From the NCBI GenBank assembly GCA_012719315.1, contig JAAYAP010000032.1, positions 1 to 25,796 of the forward strand: a stretch of DNA of 25,796 nt. The letters are read 5' to 3'. This stretch comes from Methanobacteriota archaeon (GTDB lineage Archaea; Thermoplasmatota; Thermoplasmata; Methanomassiliicoccales; Methanomethylophilaceae). The position numbers were made by a program, and so were the translations under genes. Positions within the stretch are counted from its first letter, which is position 1. Each line of letters begins with the position of its first letter. The notes below the pieces were generated by a model, which was not told the DNA's origin, did not search any database, and was given only the letters and a program-made list of their open reading frames with translations. Shown here piece by piece: positions 8,950 to 16,231 of the stretch.

Positions 8950-10317
8950 ATGAAATCCCTGGACGACGAGTTCCACGGGATCATGACGGCCGGCCTGGGA
9001 TCGTTGAGATCGAAGGTCACCAAACCATTTAGAAACGCCCTGGAATCGATCCAGGCTTCGGAAGGCGACAGAGCCAGGATGGAAGCTGTCTTCGACGAGG
9101 CGGAGAATCCCCTGGACGAAGACGGGGACGAGATCGCCATCAGGGTCAGGGGACTCTCCAAGATCTACGGCAAACACCCCGGTCGGGCGATGGAGCTGCT
9201 CGCCGAGGGGCATACCAAGGAGGAGGTCCAGAACCTCACCGGCAACAACGTCGGCCTGTACGATGTGTCCTTCGACGTCAAGAAGGGGGAGATCTTCGTC
9301 CTGATGGGGCTCTCCGGTTCCGGTAAATCCACTTTGGAGCGGTGCCTCAACCGGCTCATAGAGCCGACCGAGGGGCAGATCGTCGTGGAAGGCGTCGACC
9401 TGACCCATATGGACGACGACCTGCTCCGCGAAGTGCGGCGCAGGAAGATATCGATGGTGTTCCAGAGCTTCGGCCTGCTGCCGCACCGGGACATCAAGAA
9501 CAACGTCGCCTACGGGTTGGAGCTGCAGGGCATCCGCGAGGAGGAGCGCCTGAGGATCGCACAGGAGACGATCGACCTCGTCGGCCTGACCGGTTACGAG
9601 GACAGCTATCCCGAGGAGCTCAGCGGCGGCATGAAGCAACGCGTCGGCCTCGCCAGGGCATTGGCGACCGATCCCGACATCCTGTTCATGGACGAGGCGT
9701 TCAGCGCCTTGGACCCGTTGATCAGGAACGAGATGCAGGACGAGCTGCAGAAGCTCCACTCGCGGCTGGGCAGGACCATCATCTTCGTGACGCACGACCT
9801 CGACGAGGCCCTCAAGCTCGGGGACCACATCGCCCTGATCAAGGATGGCGAGATCGCGCAGATCGGGACTCCGGAGGAGATCCTCAGGAACCCGGCCGAC
9901 GATTACGTCAGCAGCTTCGTCAGAGGCGTGGACAGCACCAAGGTGCTGACCGCCGAGCTGTTCATGAAGAAGGTCACGGACAAGGTGCGCATCTCGCAGG
10001 GGCCGCGCACCGCCCTGAAGATACTGAGGTCGTCCCGCAGGAGCAGCCTGTTCGTGGTCGACCACGATGACCGCCTGATCGGCATGGTGAAGCAGGAACG
10101 GCTGATCAGAGCGGTGAACGCGGAGGGCTCGCTCATGGACGCCGTCATCACCGACGTCCCCACCGTGGCTGCCGACAGCCTCATGAAGGACGTCATCCAG
10201 ATCATGGTGACGACCGACTTCCCGATACCGGTGGTGGACGGGAACGGCATCCTGCTGGGCATCGTCGATCCGTCGGTCGCCGCCGAAGCCTACAGCGAAG
10301 GGGAGGCGATCCGATGA
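8950..10317 (+). CDS. opuAA: Glycine betaine/proline ABC transporter ATP-binding protein with CBS domains
   Basis: This is the 455-aa OpuAA/ProV-type ATPase that powers uptake of compatible solutes such as glycine betaine. Walker A is GLSGSGKST (120-128), the ABC signature is LSGGMKQR (224-231), and Walker B with its catalytic glutamate is MDEAF (Asp248-Glu249). From about residue 325 to the end there are tandem CBS-like repeats (LFVVDHDDRLIGMV and IPVVDGNGILLGIV); in OpuA systems this module senses ionic strength. Start choice: ATG 8950 has AGGAG 4 nt upstream. Upstream in-frame ATGs at 8911, 8920 and 8932 are possible but would add residues without family similarity. The stop codon overlaps the permease start (ATGA). 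In an Opu-type system the trigger is osmotic stress, but betaine can also be a methyl-group source, so a catabolic role is not excluded. Confidence 0.93.
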   Translation: MKSLDDEFHGIMTAGLGSLRSKVTKPFRNALESIQASEGDRARMEAVFDEAENPLDEDGDEIAIRVRGLSKIYGKHPGRAMELLAEGHTKEEVQNLTGNNVGLYDVSFDVKKGEIFVLMGLSGSGKSTLERCLNRLIEPTEGQIVVEGVDLTHMDDDLLREVRRRKISMVFQSFGLLPHRDIKNNVAYGLELQGIREEERLRIAQETIDLVGLTGYEDSYPEELSGGMKQRVGLARALATDPDILFMDEAFSALDPLIRNEMQDELQKLHSRLGRTIIFVTHDLDEALKLGDHIALIKDGEIAQIGTPEEILRNPADDYVSSFVRGVDSTKVLTAELFMKKVTDKVRISQGPRTALKILRSSRRSSLFVVDHDDRLIGMVKQERLIRAVNAEGSLMDAVITDVPTVAADSLMKDVIQIMVTTDFPIPVVDGNGILLGIVDPSVAAEAYSEGEAIR

Positions 10318-11156
10318 CCTCGGTGGTCGGAACCTTCGCGGAAGCACTCGTGGATTTCGTGGAGTATTACTTCGGATGGCTGCTGAACCTCCTCGGCAGG
10401 GTGCTCGATGTCCCGCTGGACCTGCTGGGCAACGTGCTCTACGACACGGAACCGCTGATACTGATCGTCGCCATCGCGGCGATCTCGCTGCTGGTGACCA
10501 GACGCATGATCACCACGGCGGTGATCACGGCGGCGTTCGCGATCATCCATTGGATGGGCTATTGGAACAGCGCCATGATCACCTTGAACATGGTCATCGT
10601 CTCGGCGGCGGTGGCGATCGTCATCGCCGTGCCGCTGGGCATCTGGGCGGCGAGGAGCGAATTCGCCAACCCCGTCATCAAGACCCTCATGGACTTCATG
10701 CAGACGATGCCCGCGTTCGTGTACCTGATCCCCGCCGTGATCTTCTTCGGTTTGGGGGTCGTCCCGGGCGTGGTCGCCACGGTGATCTTCGCGATGCCGC
10801 CGGTGGTCAGGCTCACCAACCTGGGGATCAGACAGGTCCCCGTCGAGATGGACGAGGTGGCCGAATCGTTCGGCTCCACCGAGTTCCAGAAGCTGACCAA
10901 AGTGCAGCTTCCGACTGCCATGCCGTCGATAATGGCTGGCATCAACCAATGCATCATGCTGTCTCTGTCGATGGTCGTCATCGCGGCGATGATCGGCGGC
11001 GGCGGCCTCGGCCAGGACATCGTGTTCGCCCTCAACAGGGTGGATGTCGCGCTGGGATTCGAAGCCGGTCTCGCCGTGGTCCTGATCGCGATCGCATTGG
11101 ACAGGCTCACCCAAGCCCTCAGGGATGGGGGCAACGGGTCGGAGTTGAGAACATGA
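10314..11156 (+). CDS. opuAB: Glycine betaine/proline ABC transporter permease
   Basis: The 280-aa integral membrane protein has about six or seven hydrophobic helices and belongs to the ProW/OpuAB family. Diagnostic stretches are QTMPAFVYLIPAVIFFGLG and the cytoplasmic EAA loop EVAESFGSTEFQKLTKVQLP (near residues 181-200), which docks to the ATPase. The start overlaps the ATPase stop (ATGA at 10314-10317) and its own stop overlaps the next start in the same way, so the three genes are tightly coupled. The N-terminal helix region has many acidic residues before the first membrane span, as in related proteins. Unlike Bacillus OpuA, where some relatives fuse permease and binding domain, here they are separate. 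Confidence 0.93.
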   Translation: MTSVVGTFAEALVDFVEYYFGWLLNLLGRVLDVPLDLLGNVLYDTEPLILIVAIAAISLLVTRRMITTAVITAAFAIIHWMGYWNSAMITLNMVIVSAAVAIVIAVPLGIWAARSEFANPVIKTLMDFMQTMPAFVYLIPAVIFFGLGVVPGVVATVIFAMPPVVRLTNLGIRQVPVEMDEVAESFGSTEFQKLTKVQLPTAMPSIMAGINQCIMLSLSMVVIAAMIGGGGLGQDIVFALNRVDVALGFEAGLAVVLIAIALDRLTQALRDGGNGSELRT

Positions 11157-12058
11157 AACCGATATATGTGAAGATAGGGGTTGTGATCGCAGCCATAGTG
11201 CTAATCGCAACCGGCGTCTTCCTGTTCTCCGGTGAATCGGAGGGCGGGAAGATCGAGAAACTGGGAGATGTAGTGGAAGACGGAGCCAAGACCGGGCTCG
11301 TGGTACCGAAGTACGTGGTCGATGAACTGGGCATCGAGAGCATCGCCGACCTCGGCGATCATGCCGGGGCCTTCGACGGCAAGATCGTCGGGATCGATGC
11401 CGGAGCCGGGATAATGTCGTCCACAGATCGGGCGATAACGGTGTACGGCCTCGGATTCAGTCTGATTCCGAGCTCGGAATCAGCCATGCTGACCGCACTG
11501 GATAATGCTTACACGGCGGAGACGCCGATCGTGGTCACCCTCTGGGAACCGCATTGGATCATGGGTTCCGAGAAGTACGACCTGGTCTTCCTCGAGGACC
11601 CCGAGCTGGTGTACGGCGAATCCGAATCGATCCTGTCCTACGGCAAACCCGGACTCGCTGATGAGGACCCCGTCCTCGCCGGCATCATGGAGAGGTACGG
11701 ATACGAGACGGATGATTTCGCCGCTCTGCTCGCCCACATCGAGGGCAGCAGCCTCAGTGTCGAAGAAGCGGCCGCCGAATGGGTGGAAGCCAACCCTGAT
11801 CTCCTGGAGATCTGGCTCGGCGACGTCACCAACGTCCCCGACCGCGGGACCGTGAAGATCGGCCTGGTCAGTTGGGCCTGCGCCATCGGCTCCTCCCATG
11901 CGCTCAAGTACGTGTTGGAGGAGGTCGGCTACACCGTGGAACTGAAGTATCTGGATGCCGGACCCATGTACGAGGGGCTGAGCAGAGGCTCGATCGACGT
12001 GACGACCACTGTCTGGTACCCGCTGACGCACGCGTCCTATCTGGACAGGTACGCCTGA
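11153..12058 (+). CDS. opuAC: Glycine betaine-binding protein, membrane-anchored, lobes in permuted order
   Basis: The 301-aa protein starts with a hydrophobic anchor (residues 5-27) without a lipobox cysteine, so it is probably held at the outer face of the membrane. The binding fold follows in unusual order. Residues 33-225 match the hinge segment and second lobe of OpuAC/ProX proteins (KIEKLGDVVEDGAKTGLVVP, then GKIVGIDAGAGIM, then TLWEPHW). Residues 233-301 match the first lobe (VKIGLVSWACAI to WYPLTHASYLDRYA). Trp131, Trp241 and Trp288 correspond by motif to the aromatic cage that binds the quaternary ammonium group. Nothing seems lost, since the end DRYA joins logically to the start KIEKLGD of an unpermuted protein. 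ATG 11153 overlaps the permease stop. Confidence 0.9.
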   Translation: MKPIYVKIGVVIAAIVLIATGVFLFSGESEGGKIEKLGDVVEDGAKTGLVVPKYVVDELGIESIADLGDHAGAFDGKIVGIDAGAGIMSSTDRAITVYGLGFSLIPSSESAMLTALDNAYTAETPIVVTLWEPHWIMGSEKYDLVFLEDPELVYGESESILSYGKPGLADEDPVLAGIMERYGYETDDFAALLAHIEGSSLSVEEAAAEWVEANPDLLEIWLGDVTNVPDRGTVKIGLVSWACAIGSSHALKYVLEEVGYTVELKYLDAGPMYEGLSRGSIDVTTTVWYPLTHASYLDRYA

Positions 12059-12077
12059 GCGGCATCTGCGACCGCCC

Positions 12078-12115
12078 ATGGCCGTCGGACGGCGCCTCCG
12101 GCGCCCGACGGCCAT
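12078..12115 (+). terminator. Strong hairpin after the betaine transporter operon
   Basis: ATGGCCGTCGG (12078-12088) pairs perfectly with CCGACGGCCAT (12105-12115), and inner GGCGC/GCGCC bases can extend the stem. It lies 20 nt past the opuAC stop and is followed by GACAAACCCTTTCCTTCC. It is likely a transcription end, although without a pure U tract. Confidence 0.6.
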
Positions 12116-12247
12116 GACAAACCCTTTCCTTCCTCCGCGGTCGGACCGCATCGGTCGGTGACCGCCGATGCGGACGACGATCGTACAAGAACGTCGGACA
12201 TACGCCGTCGGCAACGTCGATCGACGGTTCGGAAACGGCGTCTCGGA

Positions 12248-12295
12248 CTTTTAAGACGCACATACGCCCGCAGGTGCGCGGTGCAGTTTAATATC
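12248..12295 (+). promoter_or_regulatory. Two TATA-like elements upstream of the AICAR transformylase gene
   Basis: CTTTTAAG (12248-12255) and TTTAATATC (12287-12295) are the only AT-rich blocks in the 330-nt gap between opuAC and the next gene. They predict starts near 12278 and 12317, giving leaders of about 110 or 70 nt. Apart from these and the terminator, I see nothing in the gap. Confidence 0.45.
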
Positions 12296-12388
12296 GGATA
12301 CGGCATCGGAATACGCGGTGCGCCGACGACGGGGAAGGGACGCGGGGAAGCCTGTGCCGCCCCGATCCGGCACGAGAAGGTAGCTTGT

Positions 12389-13561
12389 ATGAGAGAGATG
12401 CAATTGAAATACGGGTGCAATCCCAACCAGCAGCCGGCCAGGATCTTCATCGACGAGGGGGAGCTGCCCATCAGGGTCCTCAACGGGAGGCCCGGTTACA
12501 TCAACCTGCTGGATGCCCTCAACGGCTGGCAGCTGGTCACCGCCCTGAGACGCGCGACCGGACACCCTGCGGCGGCATCGTTCAAGCACGTGAGCCCGGC
12601 CGGCGCCGCCATCGGCACGCCGATGGACGCGACCCTCGCCAAGTCATGCTTCGTGGAGGGCATGGAGCTCTCCCCGCTGGCCACGGCCTATGCCAAAGCC
12701 CGCGGTGCGGACAGGATGTCGTCATACGGCGATTTCGTGTCGCTCTCGGACACCTGCGACGTGCCCACCGCCAAAGTGATCTCCAGGGAGGTGTCGGACG
12801 GGGTGATCGCCCCGGCCTACGAGGAGGGGGCGCTCGAGATCCTGAAGTCCAAGAAGAAAGGGGCTTACGCCGTCCTAGAGATGGATGCCGATTATGTGCC
12901 GGGGACGATCGAGCGGAAGGACGTCTTCGGCATCACCTTCGAGCAGGCCCGCAACGATGCGGAGATCTCGGAGAAGGTCCTGGAGGACATCCCCACCAAG
13001 AGCAAGCACATCCCTCCCGCCGCACGCGACGACCTCCTGATGTCGCTGATCGTGCTGAAATACACCCAATCCAACTCGGTATGCTATGTGAAAGACGGGC
13101 AGACGATCGGGATCGGCGCCGGCCAGCAGTCCAGGGTCCATTGCACCCGCCTCGCCGGAGACAAAGCCGACAAATGGTACCTGCGTCAGCACCCCAGGGT
13201 CCTGGAGCTGCCGTTCCGCGACGACCTGCGTCGCCCCGACCGCGACAACGCCATCGATGTGTACCTTTCCGATTACGACGAGGATGTGCTTGCCGACGGC
13301 AACTGGGAGCGCATCTTCACCGAGCGCCCCGCGCCTTTGACGAGAGAGGAGAGGACTGCCTGGATCGGGACGCTCGGAGGCGTCTCGGTCGGATCGGACG
13401 CCTTCTTCCCGTTCGGGGACAACATTGAGAGGGCCCGCAGGAGCGGAGCGGAGTATGTGGCACAGACCGGAGGATCGATCCGTGACGACAACGTCATCGA
13501 GACCTGTGACCGATACGGCATCACCATGGCGTTCACCGGCATCAGGCTTTTCCACCACTGA
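12389..13561 (+). CDS. purH: Stand-alone AICAR transformylase (PurH C-terminal domain)
   Basis: This 390-aa protein corresponds to the transformylase part of PurH, which transfers a formyl group from 10-formyl-tetrahydropterin to AICAR to give FAICAR in purine synthesis. The catalytic pair is Lys66-His67 in SFKHVSPAGAAIG, and the folate-domain segments TQSNSVCYVKDGQTIGIGAG and FFPFGDNIERA are present. The N-terminal IMP cyclohydrolase (MGS-like) domain of bacterial PurH is missing, so ring closure must be done by another protein, for example PurO. The start MREMQLKYGCNPNQ is the family start, with GAAGGT about 8 nt upstream. The 77 in-frame residues further upstream lack similarity and were dropped. 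Many archaea use the unrelated PurP with formate instead. Sometimes named purV. Confidence 0.92.
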   Translation: MREMQLKYGCNPNQQPARIFIDEGELPIRVLNGRPGYINLLDALNGWQLVTALRRATGHPAAASFKHVSPAGAAIGTPMDATLAKSCFVEGMELSPLATAYAKARGADRMSSYGDFVSLSDTCDVPTAKVISREVSDGVIAPAYEEGALEILKSKKKGAYAVLEMDADYVPGTIERKDVFGITFEQARNDAEISEKVLEDIPTKSKHIPPAARDDLLMSLIVLKYTQSNSVCYVKDGQTIGIGAGQQSRVHCTRLAGDKADKWYLRQHPRVLELPFRDDLRRPDRDNAIDVYLSDYDEDVLADGNWERIFTERPAPLTREERTAWIGTLGGVSVGSDAFFPFGDNIERARRSGAEYVAQTGGSIRDDNVIETCDRYGITMAFTGIRLFHH

Positions 13562-13601
13562 GCCCCGCCGTCCCGCGGCCGCGCCGGCGGACGATCCGCC
13601 C

Positions 13602-13606
13602 GGAGG
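13602..13606 (+). promoter_or_regulatory. Ribosome binding site deciding the larE-like start
   Basis: GGAGG with 8 nt to ATG 13615 fixes the start of the PP-loop gene. The gap of 53 nt behind purH suggests that the two genes may share a transcript. Confidence 0.6.
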
Positions 13607-13614
13607 CGCCGTGC

Positions 13615-14388
13615 ATGACTGAGGGACATGACCGATTGGTCGACCGCCTGCGTTCCGCGGGAAGGGTCGCCGTCGCCTTCTCCGGCGGTTTCGACAGCGT
13701 TTTCCTGTTGTCGGCGGCGATGGAGGCCTCTGCGGGGGATTGCGTCGCCGTCTTCGTCGACCTGCCGATGCTCTCCGACCGCCAGCGTTCCGATGCCGTC
13801 GCCGCCGCCGAGGCCCTGGGCGCGCAGCTCATCGTCGCGGAGGTCGGATGGGACCGTCTGCCGGGCATCCTCGACAACGACGGCAGAAGATGCTACATCT
13901 GCAAGAAGGCCGTGTACGCCGCCGTCCGGGAGGCCGCTTCCGGCCCGGGTTGCGATCTGTGCGTGTGCGGTGACAACGCCGACGACCTGCGGACGCATCG
14001 TCCGGGCAGGGCGGCCGCGGAGGAGATGGGCATCATGAGGCCGCTCGAGGAGCTCGGCATCGGCAGGGCCGAGATCGTCGGCAAGGTCCGTTCGCTGGGT
14101 CTCGGCTGCAGGATCGCCAAGGAGACCTGCCTGCTGACCCGTCTGCCCGCAGACCGCCCGGTAGATGCGGGAGTTCTGAAGGATATCGCATCATATGAAG
14201 AGGATGTGCGCCGGATCTGCGGCGTCGATCAGGTCAGATTCAGACTCGGCGACGGCAGGGCCCTGGTGCAGACCTCGGCGGCCGAGGTCCCGCTGCTCGT
14301 CGGCCGTCTGGCCGAGCTCGCCGAGCATTTCTCCGATGAAGGCATCTATATAGACATCGACCGGGAAGGCTACGAAGGCCTGGACTGA
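13615..14388 (+). CDS. larE: LarE-like PP-loop ATP pyrophosphatase / sulfur transferase
   Basis: The 257-aa protein has the N-type PP-loop SGGFDS (23-28), which activates a substrate by adenylation, and the layout of LarE. LarE sulfurates the nickel-pincer precursor in lactate racemase maturation. Three cysteines stand at LarE-type positions: Cys93 and Cys96 in RRCYICKK, and Cys172 in TCLLTRLPADRP, where LarE has CLASR. Three-cysteine members are reported to carry a [4Fe-4S] cluster and to be catalytic rather than sacrificial sulfur donors. No larB, larC or larA gene is nearby, so the substrate is unknown; it could be another metallocofactor or a tRNA/thiocofactor pathway. It is convergent with thrS, only 11 nt apart. 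Confidence 0.78.
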   Translation: MTEGHDRLVDRLRSAGRVAVAFSGGFDSVFLLSAAMEASAGDCVAVFVDLPMLSDRQRSDAVAAAEALGAQLIVAEVGWDRLPGILDNDGRRCYICKKAVYAAVREAASGPGCDLCVCGDNADDLRTHRPGRAAAEEMGIMRPLEELGIGRAEIVGKVRSLGLGCRIAKETCLLTRLPADRPVDAGVLKDIASYEEDVRRICGVDQVRFRLGDGRALVQTSAAEVPLLVGRLAELAEHFSDEGIYIDIDREGYEGLD

Positions 14389-14399
14389 GTCCGGACGGT

Positions 14400-16157
14400 T
14401 CAGCCGGTCCTGTCGAGGTCCTCTTCCCTGACCCGGGCGATGAGGTCTCCGATCGCCATGCTGCCGAGGTCGCCGCCGTCGCGGCTCCTGACCGAGACGG
14501 TGTCGCCGCTCTCGACCTCCTTCTCGCCGATGATGAGCATGTACGGCACCTTCTCGAGCTGCGCCTCGCGGATCTTGTAGCCGATCTTCTCGTCCCTGGC
14601 ATCGAGCTCGCATCTGATGCCTGCGGCCTTGCAGGCCGCGGCGATGCCCCGGGCATGGTCGTGCGACCGCTCCGAGACCGACATGACCTTGACCTGCACC
14701 GGCGCCAGCCAGGTGGGGAACCTCCCCGCGTAATGCTCGATCAGGATCCCGATGAACCTCTCGATCGAGCCGTACACCACCCTGTGCACCATGATCGGCC
14801 GGTGCTTCTCCCCGTCGGCGCCGACATAGTCGATGTCGAACCGCTGCGGCATCTGGAAGTCCAGCTGCACTGTGCCGCACTGCCAGGTCCTGCCCAGCAC
14901 GTCTTCGAGATGGAAATCGATCTTCGGACCGTAGAAGGCTCCGTCGCCCTCGTTGACCTTGTATTCGAGGCCGGAGGCCTCCAGGGCCTTGACCAGACCG
15001 GCGGTGGCCATCTCCCATTCCTCGTCGCTGCCCATGCTGTCCTCGGGTTTGGTAGACAGCTCCACATGGTACTTGAATCCGAATTTGGTGTAGACCTCGT
15101 CGATGAGCCGGATCACGCCGCGGATCTCGTCGGTTATCTGCTCCTCGGTCATGTACAGGTGCGCATCGTCCTGGGTGAAGCATCTGACCCTGAACAGCCC
15201 ATGGAGCGTGCCCGACCGTTCATGCCGGTGGACGAGTCCGAACTCCCCGACCCTGATCGGCAGGTCCCTGTAGGAGTGCGCCCCCCTCTTGTAGATCAGC
15301 AGGCTCCCGGGGCAGTTCATCGGCTTGACGCAGTAATCCTGTTCGTCGATGCTCGTGGTGTACATGTTGTCCTTGTAATGATCCCAGTGCCCCGAGGTCT
15401 CCCACAGCTGCCTGCTGAGGATGATCGGCGTGCTGATCTCCATGTAATCCTCGCGTCTGTGCACCTCCCTCCAGTAATCCATCAGCGCGTTCCTGATCAC
15501 CATACCCTTGGGCAGGAAGAAGGGGAAGCCGGGGCCCTCGTCCATCAGCGTGAAGAGCTCGAGCTCGCGGCCGAGTTTGCGGTGGTCCCGTTTCTTGGCC
15601 TCCTCGATCAGCTCGATGTGCCTGTTCAGATCCTCCTTGCTGAAGAAAGCCGTGCCGTAGATGCGGGAGAGCATCTTGTTCTTCTCGCTGCCGCGCCAGT
15701 AGGCGCCGGCGAGCCCGGTCAGCTTGAAGGCCTTGATGCCTTTGGTGTAGAGGATGTGCGGGCCGGCGCAGAGATCGACGAACTCGCCCTCCTTGTAGAA
15801 GGTGATGCGCTCGTCCTCCGGCAGGCCTTCGACCAACTCGACCTTGTAGTCCTCGCCGAGGCCCGCCAGGTACTCCAGCGCCTCGTCGCGCGGGAGGGCG
15901 TAGGTCTCGACCTTCAGGTTCTCCTTGACGATCCTGCGCATCTCCGCTTCGATCTCCTCGAGGTCCTCGGGGGTGAATCCCCCCTCCTTGTCGAAATCGT
16001 AGTAGAATCCGTCGTCGATCGCAGGTCCGATGGCCAGCTTGACGCCGGGGTGGAGGCGGGTGACCGCCTGCGCCAGAACGTGGGCCGCGCTGTGCCTGAG
16101 CACATCCAGATCGTCATCGCATTCCTCTACCCTACCGTCGTTGTGCAGAACCTTCAT
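14400..16157 (-). CDS. thrS: Threonyl-tRNA synthetase, bacterial type without TGS domain
   Basis: This 585-aa class II synthetase charges tRNA-Thr. The N-terminal editing domain is of bacterial N2 type, with His22 and His26 (HSAAH) and Cys130/His134 (CAGPH). Most archaeal ThrRS carry a D-aminoacyl-deacylase-like editing domain instead, so a bacterial origin by transfer is likely. The small TGS (N1) domain that usually precedes N2 is missing: the protein starts about 20 residues before HSAAH. The catalytic core has zinc ligand Cys282 (MNCPGS), motif 2 (FRVRCFTQDDAH, with His333), and a third ligand in MVHRVVYGSIERF. A C-terminal anticodon-binding domain follows. The start ATG is preceded by GGTGATCC. 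It has its own TATA box and is therefore probably separate from the upstream pyl run. Confidence 0.95.
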   Translation of the reverse strand: MKVLHNDGRVEECDDDLDVLRHSAAHVLAQAVTRLHPGVKLAIGPAIDDGFYYDFDKEGGFTPEDLEEIEAEMRRIVKENLKVETYALPRDEALEYLAGLGEDYKVELVEGLPEDERITFYKEGEFVDLCAGPHILYTKGIKAFKLTGLAGAYWRGSEKNKMLSRIYGTAFFSKEDLNRHIELIEEAKKRDHRKLGRELELFTLMDEGPGFPFFLPKGMVIRNALMDYWREVHRREDYMEISTPIILSRQLWETSGHWDHYKDNMYTTSIDEQDYCVKPMNCPGSLLIYKRGAHSYRDLPIRVGEFGLVHRHERSGTLHGLFRVRCFTQDDAHLYMTEEQITDEIRGVIRLIDEVYTKFGFKYHVELSTKPEDSMGSDEEWEMATAGLVKALEASGLEYKVNEGDGAFYGPKIDFHLEDVLGRTWQCGTVQLDFQMPQRFDIDYVGADGEKHRPIMVHRVVYGSIERFIGILIEHYAGRFPTWLAPVQVKVMSVSERSHDHARGIAAACKAAGIRCELDARDEKIGYKIREAQLEKVPYMLIIGEKEVESGDTVSVRSRDGGDLGSMAIGDLIARVREEDLDRTG

Positions 16158-16202
16158 CGGATCACCTGTGAATCTCGCAGACGGGAGGCGATTAGCATCG
16201 CG

Positions 16203-16212
16203 TTATATAAAA
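16203..16212 (-). promoter_or_regulatory. TATA box of thrS
   Basis: The minus strand reads TTTTATATAA, centred about 50 nt before the thrS ATG, predicting a start near 16181 and a leader of about 24 nt. It lies about 20 nt beyond the stop of the Fe-S protein gene, so the pyl run could also read through into thrS. Confidence 0.65.
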
Positions 16213-16231
16213 CCACGATGCCGGGCCGGCC

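Noticed and set aside
12158..12388. 77-residue N-terminal extension of the AICAR transformylase
   Set aside because: No similarity to a cyclohydrolase domain, crosses the TATA-like elements, and the family start is at 12389.
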